The notes under the pieces are model-generated. The model was not told where the DNA came from, made no database searches, and worked only from the letters and a program-made list of their open reading frames with translations. From an uncultured Clostridia bacterium (lineage in GTDB: Bacteria; Bacillota; Clostridia; Christensenellales; UBA1242), in the NCBI GenBank assembly GCA_944381145.1, contig CALWJZ010000008.1:1-41427 (forward strand): 41,427 bases of DNA. The letters run 5' to 3'. Positions 8,464 through 18,900 of the stretch are shown here, piece after piece. The translations under genes and the position numbers were made by a program. Numbering within the stretch: position 1 is the first letter of the stretch; each line of letters begins with the position of its first letter.

Positions 8464-9396
8464 GTGGAAAGTTTTAGATATAATAGATTGAATACATATT
8501 TGAAAAAAAAGTTTGGAACTCGTACACTAAAAATATGTGTAGATGGTGGTTTCACATGCCCAAATCGTGATGGAACAAAGGGAGTTGGAGGCTGTATTTT
8601 TTGTAATGAATGTGGGGCTGGAGAAAGAATAAAGGGAAAAACTGCAGAATCATTACAATCAATTGAAAATCAAATTAACAGTTTTTTAGAGAGTTATCGT
8701 GGGCAAAGAGCAGAAAAATATATCGTTTATTTTCAAGCATTTAGTGGAACTTATGATAGTGTTCAAAACTTGCAAAAAAAATATAATCTGGCACTAAGTT
8801 TAAGTTCGATGATAGTAGGTTTACAAATAGCCACGCGTCCAGATTTGATAAATAAAGAAATAGTTGAACTTTTGAAATCGTTCAAAGATAAATTTTATGT
8901 TTGTGTTGAATTGGGTTTGCAAACGGCAAATGATAAGATAGGAGATATTATAAATAGAAAATACTCTACAAAAGACTTTGAACTGGCTTGTCAGTTATTA
9001 AATAATGCAGGAATAGACATTGTTGCACATATGATGGTAGGTTTGCCTAATGAAACAGAAAAAGATATTTTAGATACAGTTCAAGTAATAAACACATGTA
9101 AATGTAGTGGCATTAAAATACACTCTACTTACATTTTGAAAAATACAAAATTGTGTGAAATGTTTGAGAGCGGGCAATATATACCTATAACTCAAGACTA
9201 CTATATTGAAAGTGTTTGCAAAGTTATATCAAAGTTAAGCAAAAATATTATTATTCATAGATTAACTGGAGATCCGCCAAAAGAAAGTTTGATAGCACCA
9301 CTTTGGACAATTCACAAAAAGATTGTCTTAAATAATATAAGCCAAGCGCTAAAAGAAAAAAATATTTATCAAGGTATAAATTTCAAGGAGAATTAA
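8464..9396 (+). CDS. YhcC/YtqA-type radical SAM protein (TIGR01212 family)
   Basis: Member of the widespread radical SAM family that includes E. coli YhcC and B. subtilis YtqA; its reaction is not settled in my knowledge. The cluster cysteines are C32, C44 and C47 in TCPNRDGTKGVGGCIFC, the characteristic long-spaced form of this family rather than plain CxxxCxxC. ARPD-type SAM-barrel strand ATRPDLI, ELGLQT and MMVGLPNET follow. At 310 residues it is complete. The start is GTG with no ribosome binding site upstream. The conserved RYNRLNTYLKKKFG opening follows directly, so a start near here is right, and the transcript may be leaderless. It is followed one base later by the lactate dehydrogenase gene, so the two are co-transcribed. 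Confidence 0.88.
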   Translation: MESFRYNRLNTYLKKKFGTRTLKICVDGGFTCPNRDGTKGVGGCIFCNECGAGERIKGKTAESLQSIENQINSFLESYRGQRAEKYIVYFQAFSGTYDSVQNLQKKYNLALSLSSMIVGLQIATRPDLINKEIVELLKSFKDKFYVCVELGLQTANDKIGDIINRKYSTKDFELACQLLNNAGIDIVAHMMVGLPNETEKDILDTVQVINTCKCSGIKIHSTYILKNTKLCEMFESGQYIPITQDYYIESVCKVISKLSKNIIIHRLTGDPPKESLIAPLWTIHKKIVLNNISQALKEKNIYQGINFKEN

Positions 9397-9397
9397 A

Positions 9398-10309
9398 ATG
9401 AAAAAGATTATTATAATTGGTTGTGGAAATGTTGGAATGAGTTATGCATATGCTATGGTTATAAATGGCGTAGGTATAGATGAATTGGTTTTGATTGATA
9501 TAAACAAAGAAAAAGCAGAAGGAGAGGCTCTGGACTTAAGTCATGCTATGTCATATGCTCCAAAAAATTTTAAATGCTATTCTGGAGATTATAGTGATTG
9601 CAAAGATGCTACAATTGTTTGTATTTGTGCTGGTAAAAATCAAGATGTGGGAGAAACAAGAACAGATTTAATTCACAAGAATTATGATGTGTTCAAAAGT
9701 ATAATTTCAAACGTAAAAAAATCAGGGTTTGATGGTATATACTTAGTTGCAACTAATCCACTTGATATTATGACTGATATTACTTATAGATTGTCTGGAT
9801 TTACACCAAACAAAGTTATTGGAAGTGGTACAACTTTGGATAGTGCAAGACTAAGATATTTAATAGGGAATATTACTAATATCAATCCAAAAAGTATACA
9901 TGGTTATGTTATGGGAGAACATGGAGATAGTGAATTTATTCCATGGGATAACGTTATGATAGGGTTAGAAAAAGCAAATAAATTTCTAACAAAAAAACAA
10001 ATGGAAGAAATTTCTAATGAAGTTTGTAATAGTGCGTATGAAATTATCAAGAAAAAAGGTAATACAAGTTATGGTATTGGTATGTCATTATTAAAAATTA
10101 CAAACGCTATTTTGAATAATGAAAATGCAATTATTACAGTATCAGCATATAATAAAGAACATGATTGTTATTTTTCGAAACCATCAATTGTGAATAAAAC
10201 AGGAATAAAAAAATCATTGTTTATAACGCTATCAACTGAAGATGAAAGAAAATTAGCACAATCTATAGAACAGATCAAAAAAAATAAATTACAAATTGGA
10301 ATAAAATAA
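9398..10309 (+). CDS. ldh: L-lactate dehydrogenase
   Basis: Interconverts pyruvate and L-lactate with NADH in fermentative redox balancing; cytoplasmic tetramer in the family. The Rossmann motif is GCGNVG (8-13) with D34 ending beta-2, indicating NAD. Catalytic and binding residues are present: Q82 in the mobile loop (NQDVGETR; Gln is the lactate marker, malate enzymes have Arg), R88, N120, D148, R151 and H175 (GEHGDSE). Length 303 fits. GGAG lies upstream, inside the end of the radical SAM gene, and only one base separates the two genes. It is followed by a strong terminator. Substrate assignment rests on Q82. Confidence 0.92.
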   Translation: MKKIIIIGCGNVGMSYAYAMVINGVGIDELVLIDINKEKAEGEALDLSHAMSYAPKNFKCYSGDYSDCKDATIVCICAGKNQDVGETRTDLIHKNYDVFKSIISNVKKSGFDGIYLVATNPLDIMTDITYRLSGFTPNKVIGSGTTLDSARLRYLIGNITNINPKSIHGYVMGEHGDSEFIPWDNVMIGLEKANKFLTKKQMEEISNEVCNSAYEIIKKKGNTSYGIGMSLLKITNAILNNENAIITVSAYNKEHDCYFSKPSIVNKTGIKKSLFITLSTEDERKLAQSIEQIKKNKLQIGIK

Positions 10310-10365
10310 AAACTGTGTTTAGTTACTTTTGATTTCTTAGTAATTTCAAAAAGAGAAGAGTACGA

Positions 10366-10416
10366 ATTAAGTTAAATCTCAAAAAAGCGTATTTAAGATT
10401 TAACTTGATTTTTTTC
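10366..10416 (+). terminator. Intrinsic terminator after ldh
   Basis: Fifteen-base-pair stem (AATTAAGTTAAATCT / AGATTTAACTTGATT, one G-U pair) with a 15-base loop, followed by a T-rich run. It closes the radical SAM-ldh transcript. Confidence 0.85.
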
Positions 10417-10700
10417 TTTTTAATTATTGCAACATATAATATATAAATCATAATAACTTCTGTTGTTTGATTAAATATAATTATATAATCTTAATCTTTC
10501 CATTGAAATTTTTCAGTATAATTCACTTATAAAACATTAAAAAACAGGTTTTTTGTATACTCAATTAAATATTGAATATAGTATAATTATATCAAAGGCT
10601 TCATAATATACAATTTTTAGATATGTATAATCGACCAAACAGATTTTTATTAAATAATCATTTTAATTTTATGGTCATGATTATTATAGTATTTAAAACT
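10417..10700. other. Noncoding A+T-rich spacer
   Basis: No open reading frame with a ribosome binding site, no tRNA and no clear repeat is visible between the ldh terminator and the promoter of the next lipoprotein gene. Confidence 0.5.
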
Positions 10701-10729
10701 TGATTATTTTTGCTTAATTAGATATACTA
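10701..10729 (+). promoter_or_regulatory. Promoter of the 682-residue lipoprotein gene
   Basis: TTGATT (10701-10706), a 17-base spacer and TATACT (10724-10729), giving a leader of about 54 bases that ends in AAAAGGAG before the ATG. Confidence 0.6.
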
Positions 10730-10789
10730 CTAATGTAACAAATATTTGATTTGTATAATTTGTAAAATTGTATAAAAAAAGGAGAAAAT

Positions 10790-12838
10790 ATGATAAAACC
10801 AAATTTCATAAAAAATAAAATTATAATTTGGACTTTAACTTTGCTTATATTTTTACCATGTATTATTTTTTTAAGTGCTTGTGGTAATAAAAATTATTCA
10901 GTAAATATAAGGGTTGATGGAAAATATTTATATTTAGATATGTTTGGTTCGGGGAATATTTCATTTAAAAAAGATGACTTAAAAAACATGGGTTTAACCT
11001 TATATGGTTATGATGTTTATGATTATAGCGAACTAAAAGTTTTAATTAACGGAAAAGAAAATGACGAATTGTTTTCAAAAAATAATAATTCTAGTAATAA
11101 GTATAGTGATCAAATCACAGGTCAAACAATTCAAGTTGGCACCTTTATGTTAAGCGAAATAGATGAAAATGTTACAATTACTATAACAGGAGCCAAGGAA
11201 AAAGAAGTTTCTCTTGCTTTTATGAGAGCAGATGATGAAAGGCTTGGGGAAGATAAACTTAATTTAAAATTGGACGCACAATTAACTTTTGATGAAAATT
11301 ACGCTAACTACATTGAAAATTATTCGACAAAATTAAAAGAAAGAGATTATCAATATTTCGATACTTATTATGACGGTGAAAATATCGCAAGTGTAACTAA
11401 CAACGGTTACACTAGCGTTGATTGGCTTTTCAAAGATAATAAAAATAAAATTTTGTATGAAAATGAGATAGAGGGAATTACTTTTTATCAACCTTACGAA
11501 TTTAAATTTAATGCGTCCGAGTTTTTCAACAAACATTTAGTAACTTTTTATACTTATATTAAATCTGATGGTAGTTTTATGGGCTCTTCGAATGGTGAAA
11601 AACTTGACAATCTTCCTAGTGGAACAAAAGAATATAAATATCAAGCATATATCTTTACTAATGGTGAATTATTTTGGACTAGTGGTTATGATAACTATGC
11701 TATATTTGAGGTTTTGTCTAATAAAAAACATGGTTATTATGGTGGTGTCGAAATAATAAGTTATGAATATAATTTTGAAAATTATGGTACTGGTAATAGT
11801 ATTTTAGATAATTATGGCAATACTGTTCCAGAAGTTTACAAACCAATAAACAAAGAAAATATAACTGTTCAACAATTACGCCAACAAAGTAATTATGTTT
11901 TCGAGTTATATGAAAAAAATCTTTTGGTATTTGATTTTTCTAATATGCAAGTCAAACAAAAAAATATATTGCTATCTAATATTGATGCACTCCTTTCGGC
12001 TGATTTTAGTGATTATGAACCAAATTTATATGATATAGGTGGGGTTGATACAAAATCAACATTTTATATAATGAATTTGCCGAACAAAATTGATGGCGTA
12101 TCTGGAATTGATTTTTCAAATGCAGAAATTTATGTTAATGGAACAAAACTAGATGATGCTCTTGGTGGTTATGAATATTTTCCAGCAAATCAAGAAACGG
12201 GTGTAGAAGAATACTTTAAATGTTATATTGATGCTGACATTGTCGAAGTTGATTGCTATTCAAAAGAAAGTTTATTAGATAGTAATTTGATATTAAATAA
12301 TAATGGTAATGAAAAATTTGAAATAACAATAAAAAATGTAAATTTTGATAATGCAACTGGTTTGTCAAAAATAAAAGTAACCGATAAAACAAATTCAAAT
12401 TTGCCTTATATTTCTTCTGGTACTTACGATGATATATTCTTAAATAAAGTGTATAGTTGGAGTGAAGATTATACTGCTTATGCTTATGTTCAAACAGGAA
12501 GTGTGGATAATCCTACTAAAATCTTGGTTAGTTTTGTATCGTATGGGGAACAAAATACTACACCTATACTTACAATTAAGCAAAGCGATATTAAAGAAAT
12601 TGATGTTATGGCTCAAATCAACAAAGGTTTGTCAGATCCAAGTTCTCTACAAGATTTTAAAAATGAAACAGAAGAAAATGGTCCTAGATATATAAGTTGG
12701 ATAGAAGATGATTCTGAAATAAAAGTCGAATTTTACAATTCTGAAGCAACTGTTCAAACTATTCAAACTATAAGTATAACAACACAAATTGATGCATCTT
12801 ATACAGATTGGATAGAAATAGATTGTAAATATATCTAA
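10790..12838 (+). CDS. Large lipoprotein of unknown function
   Basis: A 682-residue surface lipoprotein. The signal peptide is IIIWTLTLLIFLPCIIFL with lipobox LSAC (Cys at about residue 31). The mature part is polar, rich in Asn, Tyr, Asp and Lys, with short alternating strands, consistent with beta-sandwich modules; I see no catalytic motif and no clear internal repeat. AAAAGGAG lies seven bases before the ATG. It is monocistronic, between its own promoter and a terminator 125 bases downstream. A substrate-binding or adhesion role is possible but not supported by a recognised domain. Confidence 0.75.
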   Translation: MIKPNFIKNKIIIWTLTLLIFLPCIIFLSACGNKNYSVNIRVDGKYLYLDMFGSGNISFKKDDLKNMGLTLYGYDVYDYSELKVLINGKENDELFSKNNNSSNKYSDQITGQTIQVGTFMLSEIDENVTITITGAKEKEVSLAFMRADDERLGEDKLNLKLDAQLTFDENYANYIENYSTKLKERDYQYFDTYYDGENIASVTNNGYTSVDWLFKDNKNKILYENEIEGITFYQPYEFKFNASEFFNKHLVTFYTYIKSDGSFMGSSNGEKLDNLPSGTKEYKYQAYIFTNGELFWTSGYDNYAIFEVLSNKKHGYYGGVEIISYEYNFENYGTGNSILDNYGNTVPEVYKPINKENITVQQLRQQSNYVFELYEKNLLVFDFSNMQVKQKNILLSNIDALLSADFSDYEPNLYDIGGVDTKSTFYIMNLPNKIDGVSGIDFSNAEIYVNGTKLDDALGGYEYFPANQETGVEEYFKCYIDADIVEVDCYSKESLLDSNLILNNNGNEKFEITIKNVNFDNATGLSKIKVTDKTNSNLPYISSGTYDDIFLNKVYSWSEDYTAYAYVQTGSVDNPTKILVSFVSYGEQNTTPILTIKQSDIKEIDVMAQINKGLSDPSSLQDFKNETEENGPRYISWIEDDSEIKVEFYNSEATVQTIQTISITTQIDASYTDWIEIDCKYI

Positions 12839-12961
12839 ATATTTACACCAAATAATATAATGAGAATAGAATAAATAAATTTATAATTTTGTAAATATAA
12901 AAATTTCAGAAAGTTACAAAATTGTAATTGAGATATGTATATTTTGTATTAAGAAAATAAA

Positions 12962-12994
12962 GAAGGAACTTTACTATTTTGTAAAGTTCTTTTT
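12962..12994 (+). terminator. Intrinsic terminator after the lipoprotein gene
   Basis: Perfect nine-base-pair stem GAACTTTAC / GTAAAGTTC, six-base loop, then five T. Confidence 0.75.
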
Positions 12995-13314
12995 GTTGTT
13001 ATATTAAATTTTGAAAAAATTAAATTTGTCTGTTAAATTGAAACAAAAAAAACAATTAAAATTAATCAAATGGATTTTTTTTATTTTTTGCAAGTCTAAA
13101 AATAATTTTATCTTGATACAACTTTTTCTAAAAAATTACATAATTATTATTAATATTGTATGTTTCATAAAGAACTAAGTACAAATAATATTATTTGATT
13201 TGATAATCAATACGGCAAATTTTTTTGTGTCTGACAGTAAAATTTCTAATTAATTTTTGTTTGTGAATATTATATCATTCTTTTGTATTTAATTATTGAT
13301 TATAAATATTTTTG
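12995..13314. other. Noncoding A+T-rich spacer upstream of murB
   Basis: No coding frame, RNA gene or convincing repeat seen. Long A and T runs only. Confidence 0.5.
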
Positions 13315-13343
13315 TTGAAAATTTTTTGATTTTGGGGTAGAAT
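13315..13343 (+). promoter_or_regulatory. Promoter-like sequence directly abutting murB
   Basis: TTGAAA (13315-13320), exactly 17 bases, then TAGAAT (13338-13343); the murB ATG begins at the next base. A normal transcription start would fall inside the coding frame. Confidence 0.4.
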
Positions 13344-14273
13344 ATGAAAGTAACAAATATCAAATTTAGCAATTTGAAAAAACTAAATTATACAGGTATT
13401 ACAGAAAAAAATAAAGAGTTAAAAAATTTAACAACTTTTAGAGTCGGTGGACGTGCAAAATTATATTTAGAAATTAATACTCTAGAATACTTTATAAAGG
13501 TCATGACCTATCTAAAAAACTCTAACCTAAATATTTTTGTACTTGGTAATGGAAGTAATGTTTTGGTGTCAAGTCTAGGCTTTGATGGAATAGTTATCAA
13601 ATTGAAAGGAGACTTTTCAAGAATTTCTATCCGTGGCGAATTGTTAGAAATTGGTGCTGGAGTTATGCTAAGCCAAATTATAAATTTTACGAAGAACAAA
13701 AATTTAAGTGGTTTTGAGTATGGTATTGGAATCCCTGGAACAATAGGGGGTGCAACTTGTATGAATGCAAGTGCATATGATTTTGAAATGTCCAAAATTA
13801 TTAAATATGTTGTAGCCTATGATTATGATAAAATAATATATTTGAAAAATGAAGATTGCAAATTTGGTTATAGAGATAGTATTTTTCAACATGGTAAATA
13901 CATAATTTTGAGAGTTGGAGTGGAATTAAAGAAGAGTAGCAGACATGAAATTGAAAATATAATAAAAGAAGTTTGTGAAAAAAGAAATATTAGTCAACCT
14001 TTGGGTACTTACAATGCAGGCTCTGTTTTTAAGAAAAAAGATAATATTTGTGTTAGTAAATTACTCGACGAAATGGGTGTTAAAGGACTTTGTGTAAACG
14101 GAGCAGTTGTTTCAAACAAACACGCAAATTTTATTATAAACAAAGGGAATGCGAGTTCCGAAGATGTAATAAACCTAATTCAAAAAATAAAAAATATGTT
14201 TTTTGAAAAATATAAAATAAATTTAGAATTGGAAATTAAATTAATAGGAGAATTCAATGAAATTGACAGGTGA
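13344..14273 (+). CDS. murB: UDP-N-acetylenolpyruvoylglucosamine reductase
   Basis: FAD enzyme that reduces UDP-GlcNAc-enolpyruvate to UDP-MurNAc with NADPH, in the cytoplasmic phase of peptidoglycan synthesis. FAD-binding segments are TFRVGGRA (31-38), LGNGSNVLVS (67-76) and GIGIPGTIGGATCMNASAY (127-145). R177 (GYRDS), the proton-donor S227 (YNAGSVFKKK) and E297 (LELEIKL) are in place. Length 309 fits the short type II enzyme. An in-frame TAG at 13338 forces the start to 13344 or later. The ribosome binding site is poor (GGGG at 13334) and a -10-like hexamer touches the ATG; a TTG twelve codons in is the only nearby alternative. It is the first gene of the cluster and overlaps the PHP gene by 17 bases. 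Confidence 0.93.
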   Translation: MKVTNIKFSNLKKLNYTGITEKNKELKNLTTFRVGGRAKLYLEINTLEYFIKVMTYLKNSNLNIFVLGNGSNVLVSSLGFDGIVIKLKGDFSRISIRGELLEIGAGVMLSQIINFTKNKNLSGFEYGIGIPGTIGGATCMNASAYDFEMSKIIKYVVAYDYDKIIYLKNEDCKFGYRDSIFQHGKYIILRVGVELKKSSRHEIENIIKEVCEKRNISQPLGTYNAGSVFKKKDNICVSKLLDEMGVKGLCVNGAVVSNKHANFIINKGNASSEDVINLIQKIKNMFFEKYKINLELEIKLIGEFNEIDR

Positions 14274-14988
14274 TTTTCATACTCACACAACCTATACTCA
14301 TGGGACAAGCACTATTGAAGAAAATGTAAAACAAGCAGAAAATTTAGGGCTAAAAAATATAGCAATTACAGAGCATTCATATAATTCTTGCTATCATATA
14401 AATCATGGTGATTTGGATAAAATGAGAAAGGATATTGATGCAATAAAAGACAAGTACAAAATAAAAATTTTGTTGGGCATTGAAGCAAATTTGATATCTC
14501 GAAATGGAGATTTGGACATTGATGATAGCGAATTAGACAAGTTAGATTTGGTCATAGTGGGATTTCATAAATTTACAAAAGTCAAATTTAAAGAATGGTT
14601 ATTTTTTGTACTACCTAATTTAATTAGAAAGCGTCCGAGCAAAAAACAAATTGAACGCAATACAAAAGCGTATTTAAATTGTATAAAAAAACACAGAGTT
14701 AATATTCTTGCGCATTTGCAGTATGGTGGTTGCTATGTTGATTGTGAAAAGATAGCTAAAGAATGTGTAAAAAGAAATATATACATCGAACTTAATGGAA
14801 AGAGAATAAATTTTTCAAAAATTGAAATTGATAAAATGGTAAAAACTGGTGTGAAATTTATAATCAATAGTGATGCTCACGATATATATAGTGTAGGTAA
14901 AAACCATAGAGCATTTAACTTGATTGAAAAATATAAAATTCCTTTGGAACAAATTGCTAATTTAGATAAAATACCAGATTTTAAATAG
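14257..14988 (+). CDS. PHP-domain phosphatase/phosphoesterase (YcdX-like)
   Basis: Single-domain PHP metal-dependent phosphoesterase of 243 residues, cytoplasmic. Metal ligands of the PHP barrel are visible: H8 and H10 (DFHTHT), E39-H40 (AITEHS), a later histidine in ILAHLQYGG, and NSDAH near 204-208. It resembles the YcdX / histidinol-phosphatase-like group; the physiological substrate is not known to me. AGGAG precedes the ATG, which lies inside the end of murB, so translation is probably coupled. whiA follows after eight bases. The position between murB and whiA is typical of Clostridia, although rapZ and yvcK normally stand here as well. Confidence 0.85.
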   Translation: MKLTGDFHTHTTYTHGTSTIEENVKQAENLGLKNIAITEHSYNSCYHINHGDLDKMRKDIDAIKDKYKIKILLGIEANLISRNGDLDIDDSELDKLDLVIVGFHKFTKVKFKEWLFFVLPNLIRKRPSKKQIERNTKAYLNCIKKHRVNILAHLQYGGCYVDCEKIAKECVKRNIYIELNGKRINFSKIEIDKMVKTGVKFIINSDAHDIYSVGKNHRAFNLIEKYKIPLEQIANLDKIPDFK

Positions 14989-14996
14989 GAGAAAAT

Positions 14997-15989
14997 ATGT
15001 CATTTGCAACAAATGCAAAATTGGAAGTTTTGAAAAGTAATATAGAGAACGATTGTTGCTCTATTGCTTTTTTGAGTGCTATAATTAAATGTTGTGGAGA
15101 ATTAAGTATTTCAAAAAATGAGACTAAGGTTGAAATTTTTACTGAAATTCCTGAGTTATTTCAAAAAATAAAAAACATTATTGAGCAATATTATGGCAAA
15201 GAATGTAATATGACTATGATTGAAAATACAAATTTGTCAAAAACAAGCAGGTACAAAATAACTTTGCCTAGTGATATAACAAATCAATTATTGAAAGATT
15301 TGGGAATCATGTCGGTAGATGAAAATGGCATGTTGGCTCTTGATAATGGCATTGCAGATTTTATTATTATAGATGATTGTTGCAAAAGAAGTTATGTCAA
15401 AGGTGCTTTTGTTGCTTGTGCAACAAGTAATATTGTTATCAAAAATTATGACAATGATAGAGGCAATAGTGGATATCATTTGGAGTTTGTTTTCAATTTT
15501 GAAAAAATTGCAGAAGACTTTGTAAAATTACTTCAATATTTCGAAATAACAGCAAAAATTACAATAAGAAAAAATTCACCTATTGTATACATCAAAGAAT
15601 ATCAATTAATTTGTGATACATTGGCATTGGTGGGAGCAAACAAAGCGGTACTTGATTTGCAAAATGAAGCAGCAATAAGAGAACTTAGAAACAATGTAAA
15701 TAGACAAAATAATTGCTTAAATGCAAATCTTAACAAGACTGTTCAAGCCTCTGTAAAGCAATTAAATGCAATAAAAAATATTCAGGAAAATATGGGGCTT
15801 GAACATCTAAATGAAAATTTAATGGAACTAGCATTACTAAGGCTAGCAAATCCAGAAGCATCACTTGAAGAATTGCGTTTGCTTTGCAGTGAAAAACTCA
15901 CAAAAAGTGGAATTAATCATAGATTTTCAAAAATTATTGAAATTAGTGATAATATTACAAAAAATAAATTTAAAATAACTACCCTTTAG
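14997..15989 (+). CDS. whiA: WhiA-type DNA-binding regulator
   Basis: Homologue of the sporulation/cell-division regulator WhiA. The N-terminal half is a degenerate LAGLIDADG-type fold (KGAFVACATSN at about 139-149), joined by the family hallmark NRQNNCLNANLNKTVQASVK (about 235-254) to a C-terminal helix-turn-helix (ASLEELRLLCSEKLTKSGIN). At 330 residues it is full length. It binds DNA and in Bacillus and Streptomyces influences chromosome segregation and division. TAGGAG precedes the ATG, eight bases separate it from the PHP gene and eight from dnaE, so it belongs to the murB operon. In most Bacillota rapZ and yvcK lie directly upstream; neither is present here. Confidence 0.94.
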   Translation: MSFATNAKLEVLKSNIENDCCSIAFLSAIIKCCGELSISKNETKVEIFTEIPELFQKIKNIIEQYYGKECNMTMIENTNLSKTSRYKITLPSDITNQLLKDLGIMSVDENGMLALDNGIADFIIIDDCCKRSYVKGAFVACATSNIVIKNYDNDRGNSGYHLEFVFNFEKIAEDFVKLLQYFEITAKITIRKNSPIVYIKEYQLICDTLALVGANKAVLDLQNEAAIRELRNNVNRQNNCLNANLNKTVQASVKQLNAIKNIQENMGLEHLNENLMELALLRLANPEASLEELRLLCSEKLTKSGINHRFSKIIEISDNITKNKFKITTL

Positions 15990-15997
15990 GAGATTGT

Positions 15998-18900
15998 ATG
16001 AAAGAATTTGTTCACTTACACCTTCATACTGAATATAGTTTGCTTGATGGTGCTGCAAGAATAGATAAAGTAGTAAAAGTTGCAAAAAGCATGAATATGC
16101 CTGCAATTGCTATAACTGATCATGGTAATATGTATGGTGCAGTTGCATTTTTTGATGCGTGTGTTGCAAACGATATCAAGGCTATATTTGGTTGTGAATT
16201 TTATGTTTGTGACGATTTACATGTAAAACAGGGAAAAACAAAATTGAATCATTTGGTTTTGCTTGCAAAAGATGAACAGGGTTATCACAATTTATGCAAA
16301 TTAAATTCAATTGCTTTTGCAGAAGGGTTTTATTACAAACCTAGAATTGATTTGAAAACTTTGAAAGAACATAGTGATGGCTTAATTTGTTTAAGTGCAT
16401 GTTTAGCAGGAGAAATTCCACAAGCGATTTTGAATAGACAGTATGATGAAGCAGAAAATTTAGTCAAATGGTTTAAAGATGTTTTCAAAGATGATTTTTA
16501 TTTGGAATTGCAAAATCATTTTTTGCAAGAACAAATTGAAGTAAATGCAAAACTAAAAGAATTTGCAAAAAAATATAATATCAAAACTGTTGCGACTAAT
16601 GATGTGCATTACATATATAAAGAAGATGCCATTACTCAAGATGTTCTTATGTGTGTACAAATGAGCAAAACGATTGATGACCCTGATAGAATGAAATTTC
16701 CAAATGATGAATTTTATCTCAAAAGTTATGATGAAATGGCACAAATTTTTCCAAATGATTTAGATGCATTGGACACAACTTTAGAGATAGCGAACAAATG
16801 CAATTTTAGTTTGGTTTATGGTCATTACATGTATCCAAAATATGTACCTGTTACAGGACAAGCACCATATGATTATTTTAGAGATTTGATAGAAGCTGGA
16901 CTAAAGAAAAAATACAAGGAAGTAACGCCTGAAATTAGAGAAAGAGTGGAATACGAATTAGGAGTTATATCCAAACTTGGTTATGTTGAATATTATCTAA
17001 TTGTTTGGGATTATATTAACGCAGCAAGGGAAAGAGGTATTTCTGTAGGTCCAGGACGTGGAAGTGGTGTTGGAAGTATTGTTGCATATCTTGTTGGAAT
17101 TACAGATGTAGATCCTATAAAGTATGGTTTGTTCTTTGAAAGATTTTTAAATCCTGAAAGAGTATCTGCACCCGATTTTGATGTTGACTTTGAAGATAGT
17201 AGGAGAAGTGAAGTCTTTGAATATGTCAAAGAAAAATATGGAGAAGATAGAGTTGTAAAAATTATCACTTTTGGTACAATGGCTGCAAAAAATGCTATAA
17301 AAGATGTAGGTAGAGTTCTGAAAGTTCCTTATAGTGAATTGGATCAAGTTACCAAGGCTATTCCAAATACAGTGAAAAGACCTAATATAATTGCAAAAGT
17401 ATTTGGTATAAATCACAAAGAAGGGACTCCCGATGAGAGTGTGCCAGAATTGGTAGAAATCTATAAAAATAGTGATGATATCAAAAAAGTAGTTGATATT
17501 GCGTATAAATTAGAAGATAGTCCAAGACAAACAGGTATTCATGCTTGTGGTGTTATTATTGGTGGAGATGTTCTTGATAAACATATTCCTCTTGCAAAAA
17601 ATGGAGATATATTAACAAGCCAATATGTTGGTGGTGAATTAGAACATCTAGGTTTGCTAAAAATGGATTTTTTGGGACTAAGAAACTTGTCTGATATAAA
17701 GCAAGCAATTGATTTGATAAAAGAAAATTATGGCGTTGAAATCCATTTTGAAAATATGGAGTATGATGATCCTGAAGTTTACAAAATGATTTCAATGGGA
17801 AATACAATGGCAGTCTTTCAATTAGAATCGGGTGGATTTCAAAAATTTATGAAAGAATTGCAACCCACTTGTCTTGAAGATATTATTGCAGGTGTATCAC
17901 TATACAGACCTGGTCCAATGGATAGTATTCCAACGTTTGTAAAAAACAAGCATAATCCTGAAGAAATAACTTATGTAAGTCCTTTGTTAGAACCTATTTT
18001 AGATGTAACCTATGGTTGTATTGTATATCAAGAGCAAGTTATGAAAATTGTACAAGTTCTTGCTGGTTATACATTAGGAAGAGCAGATAGTGTTCGAAAA
18101 ATGATGGGTAAGAAAAAATTGAAAGATCTGAAATTAGAAAGAGAAGTTTTCTTGAATGGTTGTGAATCAACTAACGGAAAACCAGGTGTAGATGGAGCAA
18201 TCAAAAGAGGTCTTGACCCTGATGTAGCAAATAAATTATGGGACGAAATGGAGAAATTTGGATCGTATGCTTTCAATAAATCTCATGCAGCAGCGTATGC
18301 TCATGTTACTTATCAGACTGCTTATCTAAAATGTCATTACGAGGCTGAATTTTTGACCGCAGTACTTAATAATAGAATTACAAATTCAGATGAAATCAAA
18401 AATTATATTACTTATGCAAAAGAAGAAAAAATTGAAGTATTGGCTCCTGATATTAATTTGTCGGATACTTACTTTACAGTAAAAAATAATAAAATTAGAT
18501 TTGGTCTTGCTGCTCTAAAAAATGTTGGAGTCAACGTAGTTGAACAAATTGTTAATGAAAGAAAAAATAATGGAGATTACAAAGACTTAAATGATTTTAT
18601 TAGTAGATTAGACACTTCTTTGTTAAACAAAAGATGTGTTGAAAGTATGATACTATCTGGTGCATTTGATTGCTTTGGTGCAAAACGAAGTCAGATGATG
18701 AGAGTTTATCCAAGTATTATAGAAAAAGTTGTTTCCGATAGAAAAAGTCAGGCTACTGGACAATTTAGTTTGTTTGGCGATATCCTAAAAGAAGATAAAA
18801 TAAATTCAGTTCAATATCCAAATATACCAGAGTATGATGATCAAACAAAATTAAAATTAGAAAAAGAAGTTGTAGGTATTTATATCTCTGGCCACCCATT

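Noticed and set aside
10417..10700. Riboswitch or small RNA in the spacer after ldh
   Set aside because: No conserved riboswitch core or stable structure other than the ldh terminator could be recognised by eye.
12216..12695. Open frames on both strands inside the large lipoprotein gene
   Set aside because: Low-complexity shadow frames (Leu, Tyr, Asn, Lys) without ribosome binding sites.
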